The notes beneath the pieces were generated by a model that had not been told where the DNA came from, ran no database searches, and saw only the letters and a list, made by a program, of their open reading frames with translations. A stretch of 64,000 nt of DNA from Fluviibacter phosphoraccumulans_A (lineage in GTDB: Bacteria; Pseudomonadota; Gammaproteobacteria; Burkholderiales; Rhodocyclaceae), in the NCBI GenBank assembly GCA_036287865.1, contig CP126743.1, positions 434,001 to 498,000 on the forward strand, given 5' to 3'. Position 1 is the first letter of the stretch, and every line of letters starts with the position of its first letter. Position numbers and translations under genes: made by a program. Positions 52,728-60,550 of this stretch are shown here, one piece after another.

Positions 52728-53975
52728 ATGAGCCACCATCACAAACATCGGCACGCGCCGACCGCTGACCAGTCTTCTCATGCCAATGAATTTGATCTGA
52801 TCATTGTTGGCGGTGGTTTGACGGGTTCTGCGTTGGCGGTGGCGTTGGCCGATACATCGTTGCGCATTGCGCTGGTGGATGCGCGAGCGCCGAGTCGGCC
52901 TAAAGAATGGCCGGCGCAGTGGGATAACCGGGTCTATGCGATTAGCCCTGGCAGTGCCGACTTGCTGGCGCAGATTGGCTGCTGGGGGCATTTGACGCCA
53001 GATCGTTTGCAGCGTGTGGCGCAAATTGTGGTGAGCGGTGACTCCGGTGGCGTGATTAATTTTTCGGCCTTTGATATCGGTACGGAAGAGTTGGCGTGGA
53101 TTGTGGAATCCTCCGAAATGGCCTGTGAGCTCTGGACTTCGGTGAGCCGTCAGCGCAATGTCAACTGTTTTTGTCCAGCCGCGCCTGCAGCGTTGCAGGT
53201 GGGCGCCGATGCCGCCGAGCTGACGCTGGAAGGTGGTCAGGTATTGCGCGCTAAGTTGGTTGTAGGTGCCGATGGCCGTGAGTCCTGGGTGCGTCAGCAA
53301 ATGGGTTTGAGCAGTCAGCACGATCCGTATAACGAATTGGGGGTGGTGGCGAATTTCCGCACGGAATTGCCGCACTTTGGCACGGCCTATCAGTGGTTCC
53401 GTGAAGATGGCGTGTTGGCCTATCTGCCACTGGCAGGCGGCACGAGTGAGGATCAGGGGAAAATGATTTCCATGGTCTGGTCAGCGCCGGAAGCGTTTGC
53501 TCAGGAGTTGCTGGGGCTGCCTGCCGAAGAGTTGGCTTATCGTGTGGCGAATGCTGGCGAAAACAAACTGGGTGAATTAACGCTGATGGCGCCCGCGGCA
53601 GGCTTCTCGCTGAAACTGGTGCGTGTGCCGCAAGTGGTGGCACCGCGCGTGGCGCTGATCGGTGATGCGGCGCATGGTATTCATCCATTAACAGGTCATG
53701 GCGTGAACCTGGGCTTTCAGGATGTGCGGGTGCTGGCCGATGTGATTCGGTCGGCGCGCGCCGTGGATGATTTGGGTGATGTGCGTTTACTATCGCGCTA
53801 TCAGCGGGCACGCCGTGAAGAAGTGGTGATGTTGCAATCAATTACGGATGCGATGCGTAAATTATTTGCCAGCAAGGTGCCTGGTTTGAATGTGCTACGT
53901 AATGTGGGGTTGAGCCTGACGGATAAGCTGACACCGCTGAAGTCGATGTTGATTCGTTATGCGCTGGAACGTTGA
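52728..53975 (+). CDS. UbiH/UbiF/COQ6-family FAD-dependent hydroxylase
   Basis: A 415-residue flavoprotein monooxygenase of the ubiquinone-ring hydroxylase family. The dinucleotide-binding motif IIVGGGLTGSALAVAL is near residues 25-40, VVGADGRESWVRQ is the DG motif, and IGDAAHGIHPLTGHGVNLGF is the FAD ribityl motif near 308-327. A His-rich N-terminal lead (MSHHHKHRH) is unusual. Which ring position it hydroxylates is not decidable from sequence. Placed immediately before dsbC. Confidence 0.88.
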   Translation: MSHHHKHRHAPTADQSSHANEFDLIIVGGGLTGSALAVALADTSLRIALVDARAPSRPKEWPAQWDNRVYAISPGSADLLAQIGCWGHLTPDRLQRVAQIVVSGDSGGVINFSAFDIGTEELAWIVESSEMACELWTSVSRQRNVNCFCPAAPAALQVGADAAELTLEGGQVLRAKLVVGADGRESWVRQQMGLSSQHDPYNELGVVANFRTELPHFGTAYQWFREDGVLAYLPLAGGTSEDQGKMISMVWSAPEAFAQELLGLPAEELAYRVANAGENKLGELTLMAPAAGFSLKLVRVPQVVAPRVALIGDAAHGIHPLTGHGVNLGFQDVRVLADVIRSARAVDDLGDVRLLSRYQRARREEVVMLQSITDAMRKLFASKVPGLNVLRNVGLSLTDKLTPLKSMLIRYALER

Positions 53976-53985
53976 GTTTTAAGGA

Positions 53986-54696
53986 ATGGCTATGAAACAA
54001 AAGATGTTGGGGTTGCTGGTGGCTGCGGTGATGAGCCTGGGTTCGGCTGCAGTTGTGGCGCAGGAGATTGCTTCGCCAGCCTTGGCGAAGGTGGTTGAAA
54101 GCCAACTAGGGGTGAAACCGCAGCGCATTATCAAGACGCCGTACCTGGGTGGGCTGTATGAGATTTATGCCGGTGGCCAGCTGTTCTATAGCGATGAAAA
54201 GGGTTCGGTGTTTGTATTCGGTTCGCTGATTGATGGCAAAACTCATCGCAATATCACGGCCGAGCAACAACTAGCTTTGTTGCCGCTGCAGGATGCGATT
54301 AAGCGCGTGAATGGCAATGGTGGTAACGGTAAACGGACGCTGATTACCTTTGAAGACCCGAACTGCGGTTACTGTAAGAAGCTGACCAAGGAGCTGGTGA
54401 ATTTGAAGGACTCGACCGTGTACACCTTTATGGTGCCAATGCTGTCGGAAGACTCTCTGGTGAAGTCACGCAAGATCTGGTGCTCAAGTGACCGTTTGAA
54501 GGCCTGGGATGACTGGATGATCAATGGCAAAGCGCCTGCGGGGTCTGATAACTGCGCGAACCCGCTGGAGCGCAATAGCAAGCTGGCTCAGGGGCTGGGT
54601 GTGAATGGTACGCCGGCGATCTTCTTTCCGAATGGTGAGAAGATTCCGGGCTATATGCCGCTGGATACGATCGAGAAAGCGCTTAAGGGCAACTAA
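53986..54696 (+). CDS. dsbC: Thiol:disulfide interchange protein DsbC
   Basis: A 236-residue periplasmic disulfide isomerase. A signal peptide (LGLLVAAVMSLGSAAVVA) precedes the dimerisation domain and a linker; the thioredoxin-like domain carries the CGYC active site at residues 127-130 and the cis-Pro segment VNGTPAIFFPNG. A second Cys pair (Cys near 165 and 183) matches the structural disulfide of the family. It corrects wrong disulfides in exported proteins together with DsbD. Confidence 0.94.
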   Translation: MAMKQKMLGLLVAAVMSLGSAAVVAQEIASPALAKVVESQLGVKPQRIIKTPYLGGLYEIYAGGQLFYSDEKGSVFVFGSLIDGKTHRNITAEQQLALLPLQDAIKRVNGNGGNGKRTLITFEDPNCGYCKKLTKELVNLKDSTVYTFMVPMLSEDSLVKSRKIWCSSDRLKAWDDWMINGKAPAGSDNCANPLERNSKLAQGLGVNGTPAIFFPNGEKIPGYMPLDTIEKALKGN

Positions 54697-54699
54697 CTT

Positions 54700-55008
54700 T
54701 TAGTTGGCAGAGAAGCGCTTCTGATAACCGATTTCTCGTTGATGTCGAATGGTTAGGATTAGTGCTTCGTTTTTGCTCGGGTAAAAATCATACAAAGCGA
54801 CATACCCCGTGTTGCCTCTCGAGATAATCAGCTCACGTAAGCCATTTCCTTTGGGTCTGCCGACTTGAGGATGGCTTTGTAGAATATTGATGCCATCTAG
54901 AATGAGTGCGGTAATTTCGGCCGATGCTTCCTGGTGGGTTTCAAAGAGAAATTCTGATAACCGTTTTAGGTCGTGCAGTGCTTGGCGGGTGTAGCTTATT
55001 TTTGCCAT
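54700..55008 (-). CDS. RelE/ParE-family toxin
   Basis: A 102-residue basic protein with the RelE/ParE fold: ISYTRQALHDLKRLSEFL at the N-terminus, then HPQVGRPKGNGLRELIIS, YVALYDFYPS and ILTIRHQREIGY. The pattern is closer to ParE-type (gyrase-poisoning) than to ribosome-dependent RelE, but the target is not certain. Its start overlaps the antitoxin gene by 13 bp, and it converges with dsbC. The frame is intact, in contrast to the zeta-like module at 44.2 kb. Confidence 0.88.
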   Translation of the reverse strand: MAKISYTRQALHDLKRLSEFLFETHQEASAEITALILDGINILQSHPQVGRPKGNGLRELIISRGNTGYVALYDFYPSKNEALILTIRHQREIGYQKRFSAN

Positions 55009-55280
55009 AGCTGGGCTTTTGGAAGCGGCGGGTTCTCCCCACGCGAAACGGCACGTATATAGTCATGAACATCTTCAGCGGCAAATACCTGGCCGGTGCG
55101 GTAAGTTTCTTCGCGCGCTGCGTAGGCATCTGCTAGAAAGCGTTCTTCGATTTCTGCGCTTGAAATTGCCTGCTCTATGGCTTGCACCATAAATGCATGG
55201 GGTGAGAGGCCTTGATGTTCGGCTGCTGCCTGAGCTCTAGCTTTGAGATCGTCGGGCAGTTTGAGTGAGGTTGTGGCCAT
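54996..55280 (-). CDS. Ribbon-helix-helix antitoxin
   Basis: A 94-residue protein starting MATTSLKLPDDLKARAQAAA, a classic RHH/CopG DNA-binding N-terminus, with GLSPHAFMVQAIEQAI as the second helix. The C-terminal part (RFLADAYAAREETYRTGQ...) would bind and neutralise the toxin encoded just downstream. RHH antitoxins repress their own operon by binding palindromes; a fitting one lies at 55306-55321. Confidence 0.88.
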   Translation of the reverse strand: MATTSLKLPDDLKARAQAAAEHQGLSPHAFMVQAIEQAISSAEIEERFLADAYAAREETYRTGQVFAAEDVHDYIRAVSRGENPPLPKAQLWQK

Positions 55281-55305
55281 GTTGGCTGCTCCAAAGAAAA
55301 ACGGA

Positions 55306-55321
55306 TGTTACCAGAGTAACA
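55306..55321. promoter_or_regulatory. Candidate operator of the toxin-antitoxin operon
   Basis: The palindrome TGTTAC-CAGA-GTAACA (6-bp perfect arms) lies 26-41 bp upstream of the antitoxin start codon, where an RHH autorepressor would be expected to bind. Confidence 0.6.
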
Positions 55322-55349
55322 CCCGTTTGCTCTAAAAACAACCTACGGA

Positions 55350-56540
55350 TTACAGATCGCGCGTATCTGGTGTGGCGGTAATGCGGTGAATCGTGAGATC
55401 GGCACCGTTGTACTCTTCTTCCTGATCCAGGCGCAGGCCAACGGCCATTTTGAGCACGCCATAGACCGTTGTGCCGCCCACCAGGGCAACCAAGATGGCC
55501 AGGCCGCTTTGTGCGGCCAGCAAGATGCCGCCAAGGCCGCCCAGCGCTTCTGCATCAAAGATGCCGGCAGTAATACCGCACCAGGCGCCACAGAGACCGT
55601 GAAGTGGCCATACACCGAGGACGTCATCAATCTTCAGGCGGTTTTGCGTCATGGTGAACATCCAGACGAACATGCCGCCAGCGATCAGGCCGGTGGCCAG
55701 TGCGCCCAGCGGATGCATGAGATCTGAACCAGCACAGACGGCCACTAGGCCAGCCAATGGACCGTTGTAGGCAAAGCCCGGGTCATTCTTGCCAACGATC
55801 AGCGCAGCAATGGTGCTACCGGCCATGGCCATCAGCGAGTTGGCAGAGACCAGGCCGCTGATTTTGTCGAGCGTTTGAGCGCTCATGACGTTAAAGCCGA
55901 ACCAGCCCACAGCCAGAATCCAGGCGCCAAACGCCAGGAAAGGAATCGATGAGGGTGGATGCGCGGCGATGACACCATTCTTGCCGTAGCGACCATGGCG
56001 GGCACCGAGCAGCAGCACGGCAGGCAGTGCAATCCAGCCGCCCATGGCGTGTACGACTACGGAACCGGCGAAGTCGTGGAACTCGGCACCAAAGCTATTT
56101 TTGAGCCATTCCTGGATGCCGTAGTGCTGGTTCCAGGCGATGCCTTCGAAGAACGGATAGACAAAGCCAACCAGCACAAAGGTGGCGGCCAGTTGCGGGT
56201 TGAATTTGGCGCGCTCGGCAATGCCGCCGGAGATAATGGCAGGAATCGCCGCGGCAAAAGTGAGCAGGAAGAAGAAGCGGGTGATGTCATAACCGCTCTT
56301 CTCGGCAATCTGGCTGGCGCCGATGAAGAAATCAGTACCGTAGGCCACAGTAAAGCCGATAGCGAAGTAAGCCACGGTTGATACGGCAAAGTCGGCGAGG
56401 ATTTTAACCAGGGCGTTGACCTGACTCTTTTTGCGAACGGTGCCGACTTCAAGGAAGGCAAAGCCGGTGTGCATGGCGAGCACCATGATGGCGCCCAGCA
56501 GAATAAAGAGGGTGTCGGAGGCTGTTTTGAGGAGTTCCAT
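55350..56540 (-). CDS. amtB: Ammonium transporter Amt
   Basis: A 396-residue inner-membrane ammonium channel with eleven predicted helices; it starts directly with the first helix and lacks the cleaved signal peptide of E. coli AmtB. Conduction-pore features are the twin histidines in SVVVHAMGGWIALP and VWPLHGLCGAWCG, plus FVYPFFEGIAWNQ. The C-terminal cytoplasmic tail (QEEEYNGADLTIHRITATPD) would bind a GlnK/PII protein. No glnK gene is adjacent, unlike in most proteobacteria. A sigma-54 promoter and an NtrC-like site lie upstream, so nitrogen limitation should induce it. Confidence 0.94.
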   Translation of the reverse strand: MELLKTASDTLFILLGAIMVLAMHTGFAFLEVGTVRKKSQVNALVKILADFAVSTVAYFAIGFTVAYGTDFFIGASQIAEKSGYDITRFFFLLTFAAAIPAIISGGIAERAKFNPQLAATFVLVGFVYPFFEGIAWNQHYGIQEWLKNSFGAEFHDFAGSVVVHAMGGWIALPAVLLLGARHGRYGKNGVIAAHPPSSIPFLAFGAWILAVGWFGFNVMSAQTLDKISGLVSANSLMAMAGSTIAALIVGKNDPGFAYNGPLAGLVAVCAGSDLMHPLGALATGLIAGGMFVWMFTMTQNRLKIDDVLGVWPLHGLCGAWCGITAGIFDAEALGGLGGILLAAQSGLAILVALVGGTTVYGVLKMAVGLRLDQEEEYNGADLTIHRITATPDTRDL

Positions 56541-56590
56541 GGGGCTTGTTGCACAGATTGCGTGCGTAAAGATTGGTAATGCCCCAATGT

Positions 56591-56607
56591 AAGCAATTAA
56601 TGTGCCA
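56591..56607 (-). promoter_or_regulatory. Sigma-54 (-24/-12) promoter of amtB
   Basis: TGGCAC-N5-TTGCTT on the minus strand matches the sigma-54 consensus, with the invariant GG and GC exactly 10 bp apart. The transcription start would be near 56582, giving a leader of about 40 nt. Confidence 0.85.
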
Positions 56608-56645
56608 GTTTGGTGCCCTGTTTTTCGGGCTTAACGGGCTATTTT

Positions 56646-56662
56646 TGCACCAAAAAAGTGCG
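56646..56662 (-). promoter_or_regulatory. NtrC-like enhancer site upstream of amtB
   Basis: TGCACC-N5-AGTGCG is a near-palindrome matching the NtrC consensus TGCACC-N5-GGTGCA in most positions. It is centred about 72 bp upstream of the predicted start. Confidence 0.6.
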
Positions 56663-56711
56663 ATTCGGTCGGTTGCCGCCTCAAATCAGGGCGTGACCGC
56701 CCCAATATTGG

Positions 56712-57147
56712 TTACAGCACGGTGTCGATGCGTTTGACGATCAGCCAGACGCCATTGCCCATCACCTGGTGGGTTTGTAACTGGATGATGTCGAAGTGCT
56801 GGCACAGCTTGGGCAGCCACCACGAGGTGGGCTTTTGGATCAGGTGCGCGTTGCGGCCATCGGACAGTACTTTGCCTGCCGGGCCCATGTTAATGGAAAA
56901 GAAAGCAATCTTTGTGGTGATGCTGGTGAGTTCGGCAATCACGTTATCGATCAGTTCCGGTTCGATATGTTCCAGGACATCAATGCAACAGACCAGATCA
57001 GCAGACTGCGGCGTGCCGTATTCCGGGAAGGCCGGATCGTAGGGTTTGTAAACCGGGTTCATGCTGTAGCGAGGCGACCCCGTAGTTGGGGTTCTGATGA
57101 AGCTCCTGTTGCAGCTTGCGATAGTCTTCAGTGATGGTCTGGCTCAT
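56712..57147 (-). pseudogene. SAM-dependent methyltransferase remnant with deleted SAM-binding segment
   Basis: From the ATG at 57147 the gene starts normally (MSQTITEDYRKLQQELHQ, then NPNYGVASL). Just after this, at about 57061, the sequence jumps out of frame to MNPVYKPYDPAFPEYGTPQ, SADLVCCIDVLEHIEPELID and DGRNAHLIQKPTSWWLPKL, the middle and end of a class I methyltransferase. The missing part, estimated at 40-45 residues, contains the glycine-rich SAM-binding loop (motif I). Without it the protein cannot bind SAM, and the frame is also broken. Its original substrate is unknown. Confidence 0.82.
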
Positions 57148-57179
57148 GGCGCTATTCAAATGGAAGCTGGGTTTTTCGT

Positions 57180-58424
57180 TTAGTCGCGTACTTTATCAGC
57201 GGGCACTGCGGCGGGGGGAAGCAGTGTCCACATCTGGCCGGATTGTTTCATGCGGCCCGCTTCCTTGCCGGCATCGGCACCAAAGCCCCAGAAGAAGTCA
57301 GCACGGACGGCACCCTTGATGGCGCCACCGGTATCTTGCGCCATTACCAGGCTCTGCAGCGGCTTATTGCTGTTGGGATAGGTGGTGTCTAACCAGACAG
57401 GCGCGCCGAGTGGGGTGGCGCGTGGGTCAATGGCGATGCTGCGGCCCGGGGTGAGGGGTACGCCCAGTGCGCCCGGTGGGCCGGCATCCGGATTGTTAGG
57501 ATCAGTCGGCAGGATGCGGAAGAAAACGTAGCTGGGGTTGGCGTTGAGCAGGCTTTGAATCTTGGCGGGATTATTGCGTGCCCAGTTCTGGATGCCCTGC
57601 ATAGAGGCGGTATCTTTGGTGAGCGCATCTTGCTTGATCAGCACGCTTCCGATGCTCTGGTAAGGTTGGCCATTCTGATCAGCGTAGCCAACGCGCAGGC
57701 GGCTGCCATCCGGCATTTGTACGCGACCCGAGCCCTGGATCTGCAGGAAGAATAATTCGATGGCGTCATCAACCCACGCCAGGGTTTTGGTATTCATGCG
57801 TGCCGGATCTGCGTCGATTTGTTCACGTGTCCAGTAAGGCACAACTTTGTTGCCATCGGCGATGCGGCCGCGGACGCGTTTGCCTTTGAGTTCCGGGAAG
57901 AGATCACCCAGTTCGATGGTCAGCAGATTAGGCGGTGTGCCATAAATCGGGTAGCGGGCTTTCGAAGTTTGTTCTTTGGCGCCCTGGAGCAGTGGCTCGT
58001 AGTAACCGGTAAACATACCGCTAGTAGCACCATCATTTTGTACGAGCTGGTAAGGCTTGTAATATTTCTGATAGTAAGCGCGTAGGGCGCTTGGATCTTT
58101 AAGCTGTGTATCGCTCAGTGATTTGGCGGCGCTACAGGCATCTTGCCAGGCAGGCTTTTTACCGAGCGCACTGCAGCTTTGCAGTTGGGCTGGGAATGCT
58201 TCAACGATGGATTTGTCATCAGACCAGCCGGGCAGATCCGACCAGTTGGCTTGCTTGAGGGGCTTGATGATCTGTACAGTGGCTGCTGGTTTTTCAGCTT
58301 CTTTGCAGGGTGGGCATTCGGTGGTGGCGCAGCCCGCCAGAAAGGTTGCGGCAACGCTGACAGCAAGTATGCCTAGACCGGGAAATGCAGTATGGTGTGC
58401 GGTATGAAAATTCGGTCGAGTCAT
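57180..58424 (-). CDS. mltA: Membrane-bound lytic murein transglycosylase A
   Basis: A 414-residue lipoprotein that cleaves peptidoglycan glycans to 1,6-anhydroMurNAc ends. The lipobox FLAGC (Cys near residue 30) is followed by the MltA domain (MFTGYYEPLLQGAKEQTSKA; LAWVDDAIELFFLQIQGSGR) and the C-terminal 3D domain, with the catalytic Asp in MAQDTGGAIKGAVRADFFWG. ATG 58424 gives a normal signal peptide; an open frame extends another 400 bp upstream into the divergent DUF815 gene and is not used. Located next to broken genes on both sides but itself clean. Confidence 0.92.
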   Translation of the reverse strand: MTRPNFHTAHHTAFPGLGILAVSVAATFLAGCATTECPPCKEAEKPAATVQIIKPLKQANWSDLPGWSDDKSIVEAFPAQLQSCSALGKKPAWQDACSAAKSLSDTQLKDPSALRAYYQKYYKPYQLVQNDGATSGMFTGYYEPLLQGAKEQTSKARYPIYGTPPNLLTIELGDLFPELKGKRVRGRIADGNKVVPYWTREQIDADPARMNTKTLAWVDDAIELFFLQIQGSGRVQMPDGSRLRVGYADQNGQPYQSIGSVLIKQDALTKDTASMQGIQNWARNNPAKIQSLLNANPSYVFFRILPTDPNNPDAGPPGALGVPLTPGRSIAIDPRATPLGAPVWLDTTYPNSNKPLQSLVMAQDTGGAIKGAVRADFFWGFGADAGKEAGRMKQSGQMWTLLPPAAVPADKVRD

Positions 58425-58447
58425 GGCCAAGGCAATTAGAGTGTGAC

Positions 58448-59335
58448 GTGAAAAAATCAGAAAATAGTGTGGTAAGTATACCGAGAGAAAACGCGGCTGG
58501 TACTGATGCTTTGGCCACGTTACTGTTGCGGGCCGAATCGGTGCTGACTCGGCTGGAAGCCCTGCTCTGCCACCGCCAGCAACGCAGGCGCCGGATTGGT
58601 CTGCATTGGCCTGGCGCTGGGTCGTAAACAAACAACGCGGAACCGGGGCATTGGTTGCCGTGCCTAAAGTCTCGACGATCAGTTTGGGCGCACTGCGGGA
58701 TATTGATGAACAGAAGCAGCGCCTGGTAGCCAACACCGAGCAGTTTCTGGCAAAACGTCCGGCGAATAATGTGCTGATGACCGGTTCGCGCGGTTGCGGC
58801 AAATTATCGCTGGTGCGCGCGTTGTTCACCGCCTATGGCCAGCAGGGTTTGCGCATCATAGAAATTGATAAACATGATCTGCGTGATGTGCCGGAGATTG
58901 TGGCGCTGGTGCGGGAACGGCCGGAACGTTTCATTCTGTTCTGCGATGACCTCTCTTTCGAAGCGGGTGAAGCCGGTTATACCGCCTTGTAATGTGCTGA
59001 TCTATGCCACCTCGAATCGTCGGCACCTGATGCCGGAATATTTTTCGGATAACGCGGCCACGAAATACGTGGGTGAAGAGATTCATCCTGGCGAAGCAGT
59101 GGAAGAAAAGATTTCTTTGTCCGAGCGCTTTGGTCTCTGGTTATCGTTCTATCCATTTAGCCAGGAGGCCTATCTGGATATTGTAAATAGCTGGCTCGAA
59201 CATTATGGTTTGAAGGCGGCGCAGCTTGATGATGCGCGTCAGCATGCGCTGAATTGGTCGGTACAGCGCGGCTCACGAAGTTGGCGTGTAGCAGAGCAGT
59301 TTGCCCGTGATTGGGTCGGGCAATTGGGGCAATGA
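58448..59335 (+). pseudogene. DUF815 P-loop ATPase, frameshift and internal deletion
   Basis: The family is an AAA-like ATPase of unknown role, found near argJ-mutT in Burkholderiales. From the GTG at 58448 the N-terminus is normal up to LTRLEALL; an extra CT at about 58564 then shifts the frame, and homology resumes (LPPPATQAPDWSALAWRW). Walker A (MTGSRGCGKLSLVRALF; usual GKSSL reads GKLSL) and Walker B (FILFCDDLSFEAGEAGYTAL) follow. At 58990 about 13 residues expected before NVLIYATSNRRHLMPEYF are missing, with a second frame change. The C-terminus to 59335 is good. The altered P-loop Ser would itself be harmful. Confidence 0.85.
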
Positions 59336-60324
59336 TGTCAGGACAGGATCTGGTAGTGTCGGGCGCTCAGGTTGAGGCAAAGCTGACGAGAGTGTCGGCT
59401 GCCGTGATTTTGCGTAATGACGGTAAAGAGTATCTGCTGGCGCAGCGACCACCGGGCAAAGCCTATGCCGGTTACTGGGAGTTTCCCGGTGGCAAGGTAG
59501 AAGCCGGTGAAAGTTTTGCCGATGCGCTGGTGCGTGAGTTGCAGGAAGAGCTGGGCATAAACGTCACGTCGATGACGCCGTGGGTGACGCGTCACTTTGT
59601 GTATCCACATGTACGCGTAGAGATCCGGTTTTTTCGGGTGACGGCCTGGGAAGGTACATTGCATCCGCATGAGCACACGGACACGACCTGGTTAGAAATG
59701 TGTGCTATGGCGGGCGGTAAAGATCTGGATGCGATGCCGGTGAGTCCGGTCTTACCCGCCAATACACCGATCCTGCGGGCGTTGGCGCTGCCGGATGTGT
59801 ATGCGCTGACGAATGCCGCTGAAGCTGGTGTAGCGGCTGAGCTCGCGCGTATCGAGCGGGCGCGGCCAATGCTGGTGCAGGTACGCGAGAAATTGTTGGA
59901 TGCGGACCAACGATTGTATTTTGCGCGTGAGGTGATTGCCCGGGTGCATGCCTACGGTGGGCAGGTGCTTTTAAATGGCAGCGTGGACGAAGCGCTGGCG
60001 GTGGGCGCGGATGGTGTCCATCTGAGTGCAGCGGCGCTCATGACTTGTGAGCAACGCCCTGAGTTGCCGTTGGTGTTCGCGTCATGTCACACGCCGGCTG
60101 AATTGATTAAGGCCAGTAGTCTGGCGCTGGATGCCGTGGTGCTGGGTTCAATTAAAGAAACGGCGACACACCCGGGCGCAGCACCATTAGGCTGGGCGGC
60201 ATTCGAGCAACTGATATCGGGGTACGCGTTGCCGGTGTATGGCATAGGCGGCATGCGTGTGGATGATGTGCCAGAAGCGCTGGCGGCAGGTGGCCAGGGC
60301 GTGGCGATGATGCGGGGCTGGTAA
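59332..60324 (+). CDS. Nudix hydrolase fused to a thiamine-phosphate-synthase-like domain
   Basis: A 330-residue two-domain protein. Residues 15-150 are a MutT-type Nudix domain with the signature GGKVEAGESFADALVRELQE ending EELGI (8-oxo-dGTP hydrolase-like). Residues 165-330 are a ThiE-like TIM barrel (QVREKLLDADQRLYFAREVI, GADGVHLSAAAL, VLGSIKETATHPGA, VYGIGGM). This fusion is known in betaproteobacteria; whether the ThiE half makes thiamine phosphate is unproven. ATG 59332 overlaps the DUF815 stop (ATGA); ATG 59335 is equally possible. It is convergent with yacG. Confidence 0.9.
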   Translation: MMSGQDLVVSGAQVEAKLTRVSAAVILRNDGKEYLLAQRPPGKAYAGYWEFPGGKVEAGESFADALVRELQEELGINVTSMTPWVTRHFVYPHVRVEIRFFRVTAWEGTLHPHEHTDTTWLEMCAMAGGKDLDAMPVSPVLPANTPILRALALPDVYALTNAAEAGVAAELARIERARPMLVQVREKLLDADQRLYFAREVIARVHAYGGQVLLNGSVDEALAVGADGVHLSAAALMTCEQRPELPLVFASCHTPAELIKASSLALDAVVLGSIKETATHPGAAPLGWAAFEQLISGYALPVYGIGGMRVDDVPEALAAGGQGVAMMRGW

Positions 60325-60351
60325 CAGAAGCGGAAAGCAGCGTGCTTCGCG

Positions 60352-60546
60352 TTATTGCTCTGTCGGTGGGGTGTTGTCGTCAGTGAGCCCCTGATCGTTT
60401 TCCTGCACAGGGATGCGATACGACTCGTTGGCCCAGGCGCCCAGATCAATCATTTTGCAGCGCTCAGAGCAGAATGGCCGCCATTTATTTTCAGGCGTAA
60501 AAGGTGACAATTCGCCGCAATGCAGACAAGGGACTTTCGTACTCAC
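60352..60546 (-). CDS. yacG: DNA gyrase inhibitor YacG (zinc-binding)
   Basis: A 64-residue zinc protein that binds GyrB and inhibits gyrase in E. coli. The four-Cys zinc knuckle is CLHC at residues 7-10 and CSERC at residues 26-30, with WRPFCSERCKMIDLGAW as the family signature. The C-terminal tail is acidic and probably disordered. It lies 4 bp after zapD and ends the obgE-proB-coaE-zapD-yacG string. Confidence 0.94.
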   Translation of the reverse strand: MSTKVPCLHCGELSPFTPENKWRPFCSERCKMIDLGAWANESYRIPVQENDQGLTDDNTPPTEQ

Positions 60547-60550
60547 GGAT

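Noticed and set aside
57180..58829. A longer mltA starting at 58829
   Set aside because: The added N-terminus is antisense to the DUF815 gene and would bury the lipoprotein signal; ATG 58424 gives a proper lipobox position.
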